Of a DNA stretch of 64,000 bases, positions 58,540 to 64,000 are shown in pieces. The position numbers and the translations under genes were made by a program. The notes beneath the pieces are model-generated. The model had not been told where the DNA came from, did no database searches, and saw nothing but the letters and a program-made list of their open reading frames with translations. This DNA is from an uncultured Oscillospiraceae bacterium (lineage in GTDB: Bacteria; Bacillota; Clostridia; Oscillospirales; Acutalibacteraceae). Position 1 is the stretch's first letter; every line of letters starts with the position of its first letter. The DNA lies in the NCBI GenBank assembly GCA_949289045.1, contig CASEMN010000003.1, positions 1 through 64,000 on the forward strand, given 5' to 3'.

Positions 58540-59796
58540 CTATTCAACTTTTTTATCTATAAATTCAGGGCGAAACTTCGAATACATTATCTTTTGCTCT
58601 GAATAAAGTCCCGAATAACCTGAAAGCATATAGCTGATAGCTACCGAAACAGCAAAGAATACAAGTCCTTCAGCACCAAAAAGTTCAATGCTAAGAATAA
58701 TAGAGGTTATGGGGCAGTTTGTTGCCGCACAGAAAAGAGAAACTAAACCTATGCCTGCACCAAAAGAAGAATTTAGACCAATAACTTTAGAAACTGTGTT
58801 GCCAAAAGTCGCTCCAGTAAAGAATACCGGCACAATTTCTCCGCCTCGATATCCTCCGGATAAAGTTACAGCGGTAAAAATCATTTTAAGTAGAAAAGCT
58901 TCCGGACTTACATCCCCGGCAATAGCCCTTGAAATAACGTTCATACCGGCACCGTTATAATCATGGTTACCGACAACCAAAGTCAGTATTACCACAATTG
59001 TTCCGCACACAGCAACTCTTATAAATGCATTTCTGACATACTTAGAAAAAAACTTCTTTGAATTTTCCAGTATGAAACAGAAAACGACTCCAAGTAAAGC
59101 AGTCAATACTGAAAGAACAGCAATTTTCAAAAAAGAAGATACATCAATATTTGGAATTTCCAAAAGTTTATATGTGGTGGGGATAGCTCCACAAGCTTTG
59201 GCAAATTGCGCTCCCACAACTGCGGAAACTATGCAGGGCACTAAAGCCGAGTAATACATAACTCCTACGCTTATTACTTCAATTGAAAAGATAGCCGCAG
59301 TAATCGGTGTTCCGAATAACGCTGCAAAGGCGGCGCTCATTCCGCACATTGTTATTAGCTTTCTGTCCTTCTCATCCATTTTAAAGAGAAGACCTATATT
59401 ATAGGCAAGGCTTCCTCCCATTTGAAGTGCCGCACCCTCACGTCCGGCAGAACCACCCATCATATGGGTTGCAACAGTACCCAAAAAAACAAGGGGACCC
59501 ATCATAAACCTTATGCGTTCATTTGAACGTATTGAGATAAATATGGAATTTGTACCCTTATCTTCTTCCATATTAAAAATTTTATAAAGGCCAACTATGC
59601 ATATACCTGCAAAAGGCAATAAAAAAATAAACCATGGGAATTGTTCCAGATAGCCGCCTACGGTTTCAAGTCCAAAATGGAAAACCGTACCTGCTGCACC
59701 TACAGTAAGACCTATAAATATTGCGCATACTATCCACTTAACAAAAGTGATCATGTTATCCCTAAGAAACATTATCCCACTTTTTATTTTATCCAA
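58540..59796 (-). CDS. CLC-family transporter, likely fluoride/proton antiporter (CLC-F type)
   Basis: Integral membrane protein of 418 aa with about ten hydrophobic helices. The gating motif is GGSAGREGAALQMGG with Glu120. GGYRGGEIVP carries Glu320, and the C-terminal SGLYSE carries Tyr398. The same three residues in the CLC-F fluoride exporter of Enterobacter are remembered as Glu118, Glu318 and Tyr396, a constant +2 offset. The chloride-type GSGIPE motif is missing (GTNSIF in that region). This points to F-/H+ export rather than chloride transport. It starts with TTG at 59796 after GGGTGA. Its leader is short and has no fluoride riboswitch. Confidence 0.83.
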   Translation of the reverse strand: MDKIKSGIMFLRDNMITFVKWIVCAIFIGLTVGAAGTVFHFGLETVGGYLEQFPWFIFLLPFAGICIVGLYKIFNMEEDKGTNSIFISIRSNERIRFMMGPLVFLGTVATHMMGGSAGREGAALQMGGSLAYNIGLLFKMDEKDRKLITMCGMSAAFAALFGTPITAAIFSIEVISVGVMYYSALVPCIVSAVVGAQFAKACGAIPTTYKLLEIPNIDVSSFLKIAVLSVLTALLGVVFCFILENSKKFFSKYVRNAFIRVAVCGTIVVILTLVVGNHDYNGAGMNVISRAIAGDVSPEAFLLKMIFTAVTLSGGYRGGEIVPVFFTGATFGNTVSKVIGLNSSFGAGIGLVSLFCAATNCPITSIILSIELFGAEGLVFFAVSVAISYMLSGYSGLYSEQKIMYSKFRPEFIDKKVE

Positions 59797-59870
59797 AATG
59801 TATCACCCACTGCACTCTTTCTTTAAAATCAAAAATTAAGTAATAGATTTTTACACTCTGCTCCACGGTT

Positions 59871-59899
59871 ATTATAACATAAGTTTTGTATATAAGCAA
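59871..59899 (-). promoter_or_regulatory. Promoter of the CLC gene
   Basis: On the minus strand, TTGCTT (59894-59899), a 17-nt spacer and TATAAT (59871-59876), leaving a leader of about 65 nt. Confidence 0.68.
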
Positions 59900-59964
59900 T
59901 TCGTCTTTTTTTTGTAAAAAAACATCATAATGATAAATTTTTTAATATATTTAACAATTTATAA

Positions 59965-59993
59965 TTGACATAGGCCATGAAATCACGTATGAT
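59965..59993 (+). promoter_or_regulatory. Promoter of the ROK gene
   Basis: TTGACA (59965-59970), a 17-nt spacer and TATGAT (59988-59993), a near-consensus sigma-A promoter about 26 nt before the start codon region. Confidence 0.8.
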
Positions 59994-60025
59994 TGAGTGT
60001 ATGTTAATTGAATGGGGGTAGACGC

Positions 60026-61174
60026 ATGAAGCCGAATAACGCAGAATATATTAAGGAATTAAACAGAAAAAATATACTTAATATAATTCGCTCCACTCCC
60101 TCTTCCCGCGCAACTCTTGCTGAGAAGACGGGATTAACTCGTGCGGCAATCACTTTTATTATCAATGAACTTATAGACAAAGGCATGGTATATGACAGAG
60201 AGATTGTAAAGTCAAGTATAGGACGTTATCCAACTATTCTTGACATAAACGCCAAATACGGTTATGTTGCCGGCGTTCTTCTGGAAAGACATTGCTGCTG
60301 CGTGTGTATTGCGGATTTTAAGTGCAATGTTATAGCAGAAACTACAATCGACTCTTCTCAAAGTCCTAATGTTGTCATGACCATTGATCATATTGCCGTT
60401 GCCATAGACCAGCTTCTTGAAAACGCAGGACTTACAAAGGATATGCTTCTGGCTGTAGGAATCAGTTCTCCCGGTCCCGTAGACTATAAATCAGGAGTTA
60501 TTTTAAATCCTCCGGATTTTGAAATGTGGCACCGTATACCGGTAACAGATCTGCTTTCACGAGTTCTCGGTGTTCCCGCCTATATAGAAAACATTTCTGT
60601 TGCTCTTGCAATTGCAGAATACAGATACGGAATAAGCAATATTTTCAGAAGTTCACTGTTTATTGAAGCCGCTTCGGGAATAGGCTCTGCAGTTATCGTA
60701 AACGGCAAGGTTTTCAGAGGTTCTGCCGGTTTTGGAGTTGAACTCGGTCACAGCTGCGTAGACGTAAACGGTGATAAGTGCACCTGCGGAAACCACGGAT
60801 GCCTCGAAATGTACGCCTCCCTTAAATCCCTTGAACATATTTTTGCAGATAAATGGCCGGGAAGCTGGGAAAAAGTTATGGACGGAATGGAAAGTGGTGA
60901 TGAAGACTGCACTGAGATTTTCAATCATGAAGTGAAATATCTTTCAGCAGCTCTTGCAAATGCTGCAAATTCCTACGACCTTGACGGTATTATTCTTTCC
61001 CGTGATTTTGCTCATAAATCTGAAAAACTCATCAGTCAGCTTCACGAAGAGCTGACAAAGCGCTCTATTATTTCTCAAATTCATCCTGTAAGAATTGAAA
61101 TTGCTAAATTTACAGGCACCTCAAATTCATCTCTCAGAGCAAGTGCGGCCACAGCAATAGAGCATTGCTTATAA
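60026..61174 (+). CDS. ROK-family transcriptional regulator
   Basis: Protein of 382 aa. The N-terminal winged helix-turn-helix (about 5-70) includes SRATLAEKTGLTRAAITFIINELIDKG. The ROK sugar-kinase-like domain has GVELGHSCVDV (ExGH) and the zinc motif CTCGNHGCLE near 248-257. XylR/NagC-type ROK repressors respond to a sugar or sugar phosphate. The ATG at 60026 follows GGGGGTAGACGC; a TTG at 60008 is the alternative. It is divergent from the CLC gene, with no sugar genes next to it, so its target is not evident. Confidence 0.9.
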   Translation: MKPNNAEYIKELNRKNILNIIRSTPSSRATLAEKTGLTRAAITFIINELIDKGMVYDREIVKSSIGRYPTILDINAKYGYVAGVLLERHCCCVCIADFKCNVIAETTIDSSQSPNVVMTIDHIAVAIDQLLENAGLTKDMLLAVGISSPGPVDYKSGVILNPPDFEMWHRIPVTDLLSRVLGVPAYIENISVALAIAEYRYGISNIFRSSLFIEAASGIGSAVIVNGKVFRGSAGFGVELGHSCVDVNGDKCTCGNHGCLEMYASLKSLEHIFADKWPGSWEKVMDGMESGDEDCTEIFNHEVKYLSAALANAANSYDLDGIILSRDFAHKSEKLISQLHEELTKRSIISQIHPVRIEIAKFTGTSNSSLRASAATAIEHCL

Positions 61175-61201
61175 TACATAATAAACATAATAATCAAAAG
61201 T

Positions 61202-61235
61202 AAAACGCAGCGAAAAATCGCTGCGTTTCTTTTTG
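61202..61235. terminator. Bidirectional terminator between ROK and the coiled-coil gene
   Basis: Perfect 10-bp stem AAACGCAGCG / CGCTGCGTTT with a 6-nt loop, then CTTTTTG. Confidence 0.93.
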
Positions 61236-61248
61236 TTCAAATTTCGAC

Positions 61249-61848
61249 TTATTTTTTCTCGCTTTCTGAACCATGCACTCCAGCCGCAGCAAGATTAGCT
61301 CTTACACGTTTTATATCTTTGAGACCTTTGGTAAATACTTCTTCCGAGTCCTTCATAACGCTGTCTACAAAGTCGCTTGCAGCAGTACGCATCTCTTTAG
61401 ACCAACGATCTGCCTGAGCTGTAGTTTCGTCTGAATATTCTTTTGCTTCACGGATAATTTCATCAGCCTTTTCCTGAGCTGTGGCGACGGTAAGATTCGC
61501 CTGTGCTTTTGCCTTTGATAAAAGGTCATTGGACTGAGCCTTTGCCGTTTGCATAATTTCATGCTCTTCTACAAGTCTTGCCGCTTGCTCCTTAGCTTTG
61601 GCGATTATTTTTTCGCCGTCCTTTTTGGCGGCATTTAGAATTTCCATTCTATCCACAACAATTGCTCGTGCCTGTTTTACCTCTTCGGGAATATTAAGGT
61701 TTAAATCCTCGATTATATGTTTAAGGTCATCCACATCCACAACAACCTTTGAAGTAAAGGCTATGGTTGTTCCCTTTTCAACAAGCTCTTCAAGCTCACT
61801 TATTATGTTATCAATATTTTTCGGTATTCCTTCATTGCGTCTGGGCAT
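61249..61848 (-). CDS. Coiled-coil protein, ATPase subunit-like, unknown function
   Basis: Protein of 199 aa that is almost wholly helical, with an Ala/Lys/Glu/Gln-rich coiled coil from about residue 60 to 170 (KAKEQAARLVEEHE, KAKAQANLTVATAQEKADEIIREAKEY). The start SELEELVEKGTTIAFTSKVVVDVDDL suggests a DivIVA-like or ATP-synthase-stalk-like protein. GGATGGGGTG precedes the ATG. It lies 27 nt after coaD, and this order (rsmD-coaD-coiled-coil gene) recurs in clostridia. Any ATPase role is only by resemblance. Confidence 0.8.
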   Translation of the reverse strand: MPRRNEGIPKNIDNIISELEELVEKGTTIAFTSKVVVDVDDLKHIIEDLNLNIPEEVKQARAIVVDRMEILNAAKKDGEKIIAKAKEQAARLVEEHEIMQTAKAQSNDLLSKAKAQANLTVATAQEKADEIIREAKEYSDETTAQADRWSKEMRTAASDFVDSVMKDSEEVFTKGLKDIKRVRANLAAAGVHGSESEKK

Positions 61849-61875
61849 AAACGCACCCCATCCTTTCTATGAGCT

Positions 61876-62358
61876 TTACTTTTGAATGCGCTTTATAATA
61901 TCGTACTGTATCTCAGGAGGCACAAAAGTAGAAATATCTCCGCCCAGCTGACATACCTGTTTAACCACACTGGAACTGAGGAACATATGCTCTGAACTGG
62001 TAGTAATAAATACCGTTTCAAGCTCCGGATTGAGCTTTTTATTAGTAAGCGCTTGCTGGAATTCGTACTCAAAATCCGAAACTGCACGAAGTCCCTTAAC
62101 TATGGCAACAGCTCCATGCTGGCTTGCATAATCCGCAAGAAGTCCCGAATAAGCATCAATTTCTACATTTGAAAGATGAAAAGTACAGCGTCTGAGAAAA
62201 TCCACTCGTTCCTCAGCCGTAAAGCTGGGAGCGTTTTTCTGAAAATTCTTCATAACCACTACTATTACCTTATCAAATATCTTTGCGCTTCTTGTAATTA
62301 TATCAAGATGTCCAAGGGTCACCGGATCAAAGCTTCCGGGGCAAATTGCTATTTTCAT
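61876..62358 (-). CDS. coaD: Phosphopantetheine adenylyltransferase
   Basis: Penultimate step of CoA synthesis: 4'-phosphopantetheine + ATP to dephospho-CoA. It is 160 aa. The nucleotidyltransferase motif is PGSFDPVTLGHLDII (residues 5-19); VKGLRAVSDFEYEFQ is near 87 and TSSEHMFLSSSVVKQV near 118-133. The start overlaps the rsmD stop by 4 nt (ATGA). Confidence 0.97.
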   Translation of the reverse strand: MKIAICPGSFDPVTLGHLDIITRSAKIFDKVIVVVMKNFQKNAPSFTAEERVDFLRRCTFHLSNVEIDAYSGLLADYASQHGAVAIVKGLRAVSDFEYEFQQALTNKKLNPELETVFITTSSEHMFLSSSVVKQVCQLGGDISTFVPPEIQYDIIKRIQK

Positions 62359-62900
62359 ATACCCTCTTCCTCACTCTCTCTGTAAACGGTAAGCTCCGTT
62401 TTTCCGTATTTATAAGTTCTGAACTTAGAAAATCTTCCCGCCTTTTCCGGCATTTCCTCACCGTAAGGAGATTCACATATAATTACTCCTCCCGGGTTCA
62501 TTTTATCTGCAACAGCTACAACTGCACGCTGCAAAATCCCCTTTCCGTAAGGCGGGTCAAGAAGAGCTATATCAAATCCGCCGGAGGTTATGGCCGCAAA
62601 GCTGTCGGAATTTACCACAACTGCCTTTTCCTTTAATCCGCAGGAGGCAAGATTTTTCTTTATTATCTCAACAGCACGGCTGTCCGCATCGGCAAAAAGC
62701 ACCGACTCGGCTCCACGGCTGAGAGCTTCTATTCCAAGCTGTCCGCTTCCGGCAAACATATCAAGTACACGTCTGCCCTCAAGTTCAAATTGTATAATAC
62801 TGAACATCGCTTCTTTTACTCTGTCGGTAGTAGGACGTACATCCTCACCCTCAAGAGTTATTAATTTTCTGCCTCTGGCAGTTCCTGTTATAACACGCAT
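62355..62900 (-). CDS. rsmD: 16S rRNA (guanine(966)-N(2))-methyltransferase
   Basis: SAM-dependent methyltransferase, about 181 aa. MRVITGTARGRKL opens it, VLDMFAGSGQLGIEALSRGA near 46-65 is the SAM motif, and ALLDPPYGKG near 118 is the NPPY-like catalytic motif IV. An ATG at 62900 is chosen as the family start, although GGAG is 12 nt away; a TTG at 62918 is the alternative. First gene of rsmD-coaD-coiled-coil. Confidence 0.95.
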   Translation of the reverse strand: MRVITGTARGRKLITLEGEDVRPTTDRVKEAMFSIIQFELEGRRVLDMFAGSGQLGIEALSRGAESVLFADADSRAVEIIKKNLASCGLKEKAVVVNSDSFAAITSGGFDIALLDPPYGKGILQRAVVAVADKMNPGGVIICESPYGEEMPEKAGRFSKFRTYKYGKTELTVYRESEEEGI

Positions 62901-63001
62901 AGGTACTTTTTTCTCCAATAATATTTTGTCCTTTTATTATCACACTTTTCACGGCTTTTTGTCAACATACAACATTAAATTTAACAATTAGAACACTGTA
63001 T

Positions 63002-64000
63002 TTAACAATCAGGATGAAAATATTTATAAATCGCCTCTGCTTGGGGCTGTGTAACTCCTTTTACACATTTAAGTGTCTCTACATCAGCATCCATTATGGT
63101 ATCTATGGTTTTGAGTACTTTAAGAAGATTTACCGCAGTTTTTTCGCCCACTCCTTTTATATCCGTGAGACCGTAAGTGAGCAGTTTTTTGGTGTGCTTC
63201 TTTCTGTGGTAACCAATTGCCCAGCGGTGAACCTCCTCCTGAATATCCGAAACGAGGGTGAAGACCTGACGCTTTGAATTAATGGCAATTTCTCCCCCGT
63301 TCTGAGCAATTGCCCTTGTGCGGTGCTTATCATCCTTTACCATACCGAAAACAGGCACATCAAGGTTATAATACTTCATGACCGGCATTACGGCATTGAC
63401 CTGTCCCTGACCGCCGTCAAGGAGAATAAGGTCGGGAAGTCTGCCGAAGCCTTCATTTGAATGAGGTGATTCCTCATAATAATGCTTGAAACGTCTTGTA
63501 AGCACCTCCGCCATGGAAGCATAGTCATCCTGCCCCTCAAAACCTTTAATTGAAAAACGCTTGTAAGCTTTTTTATAGGGCTGTCCGTCGAGAAATACAA
63601 CCATTCCTCCTACGTTATCGCTGCCCGCAGTATGGGAAATATCATAGGCTTCAATATAACGAGGAATTTTATCGAGTCCCAGAAGCCTTGCAAGCTCGTC
63701 CAGAGCAGAGGTTTCCTTGCCTCCTCTGCCAAGCTTCTGTGCAAGTTTTTCAGCGGCATTGCTTCGGCACATTTCAAGGATTTTTGCCTGCTCTCCCCTT
63801 TCCGGAACAGCTACCGTAACCTTTCGTCCCGCTTTTTCGCTGAGCCATCGGGTTATAAGCTCTAAATCGCTTACCTCACCGTCAACAGTAACTCTCCTGG
63901 GCACTCTGTCATGCATGGAATAGTATCCCATAAGAAACTCATGACGAAGCTGTGGCAAATCCTTATCAGGCTCCAAAAAGAAATGCTCGCTGTCACTGAG
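63002..64000 (-). CDS. uvrC: Excinuclease ABC subunit C, C-terminal part
   Basis: The frame runs off the window at 64000, so only the C-terminal 332 or so residues of about 610 are seen; the GIY-YIG nuclease domain is outside. The RNase H-like endonuclease that makes the 5' incision is complete: IEAYDISHTAGSDNVGGMVVF, LPDLILLDGGQGQV, FGMVKDDKHRTRAI and HRWAIGYHRKKH. Tandem helix-hairpin-helix motifs (LTDIKGVGEKTAVNLLK, LKCVKGVTQPQAEAIYKYF) end the protein. Sequence before residue LEPDKD continues in frame. Confidence 0.97.
   Translation of the reverse strand, partial: LSDSEHFFLEPDKDLPQLRHEFLMGYYSMHDRVPRRVTVDGEVSDLELITRWLSEKAGRKVTVAVPERGEQAKILEMCRSNAAEKLAQKLGRGGKETSALDELARLLGLDKIPRYIEAYDISHTAGSDNVGGMVVFLDGQPYKKAYKRFSIKGFEGQDDYASMAEVLTRRFKHYYEESPHSNEGFGRLPDLILLDGGQGQVNAVMPVMKYYNLDVPVFGMVKDDKHRTRAIAQNGGEIAINSKRQVFTLVSDIQEEVHRWAIGYHRKKHTKKLLTYGLTDIKGVGEKTAVNLLKVLKTIDTIMDADVETLKCVKGVTQPQAEAIYKYFHPDC

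Noticed and set aside
59797..59870. Fluoride riboswitch ahead of the CLC gene
   Set aside because: The leader between promoter and start is only about 65 nt, A/T-rich, and shows none of the conserved pseudoknot elements.

Overview
The window is a chromosomal stretch of a low-to-moderate-GC, Gram-positive, anaerobe-type Firmicute, most likely a class Clostridia member near the Oscillospiraceae/Ruminococcaceae. This is inferred from gene content: endospore genes (yqfC, yqfD, ylbJ, dpaA, dpaB), two T-box leaders, a CarD regulator, IreB, RNase Y-YmdB, YloU-YloV-RecG and clostridial domains of unknown function (DUF4250, DUF4358, DUF4874/4832). Several genes appear to use TTG or GTG starts with good Shine-Dalgarno sequences. 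I saw no rRNA, tRNA, CRISPR array, phage, transposase or insertion sequence. Coding density is high and most genes are housekeeping.

Layout. 0.2-3.9 kb (minus): yqfC-yqfD-phoH-ybeY-dgkA, the conserved sporulation/RNA-processing run. 4.0-5.6 kb (plus): ylbJ and two small proteins. 5.7-8.7 kb: dipicolinate synthase dpaAB diverging from murC. 8.8-10.4 kb (minus): an ECF sigma factor and its membrane anti-sigma factor. 10.7-11.7 kb: a nucleoside hydrolase with a LacI-type operator. 11.9-14.8 kb: proB-proA and a membrane protein. 14.9-19.7 kb (minus): HPr, a membrane-anchored polysaccharide deacetylase, and acpS-nnrED-lipoprotein-mazF. 19.9-24.0 kb (plus): T-box-pheST and ireB. 24.1-26.7 kb (plus): a membrane protein with an Ada-like Cys domain and two tandem NEAT-type surface proteins. 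26.8-29.0 kb (minus): carD, an Imm5-like orphan, and rplM-rpsI. 29.2-33.8 kb: ttcA, small proteins and T-box-thrS. 33.9-35.4 kb: a lipoprotein metallophosphoesterase. 35.8-45.5 kb (plus): rny-ymdB, an orphan peptide-binding lipoprotein, yloU-yloV-recG, a DUF4250 protein and a DUF4874/DUF4832 protein. 45.6-55.0 kb: metabolic and single genes (iron alcohol dehydrogenase, ybaK, ilvE, two acetyltransferases, a GH95-like glycosidase, pyrophosphatase, two small proteins, cca). 55.1-58.1 kb: a large repeat-tailed surface protein. 58.5-61.2 kb: a CLC-F-like fluoride antiporter diverging from a ROK regulator. 61.2-64.0 kb (minus): rsmD-coaD-coiled-coil gene and the C-terminal part of uvrC, which runs off the window.

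There is no obvious large novel system. The most interesting items are: the NEAT-protein pair, in which one copy has lost candidate heme-contact residues, and a palindrome on the promoter of the other; two mutually exclusive hairpins between nnrED and the next gene; a solitary MazF; an orphan LacI-type operator; the cytoplasmic GH95-like enzyme; the CLC-F residues; and the repeat-tailed surface protein with an unusual cell-wall sorting-like tail. Family assignments are from memory of the families and were not checked by database search.
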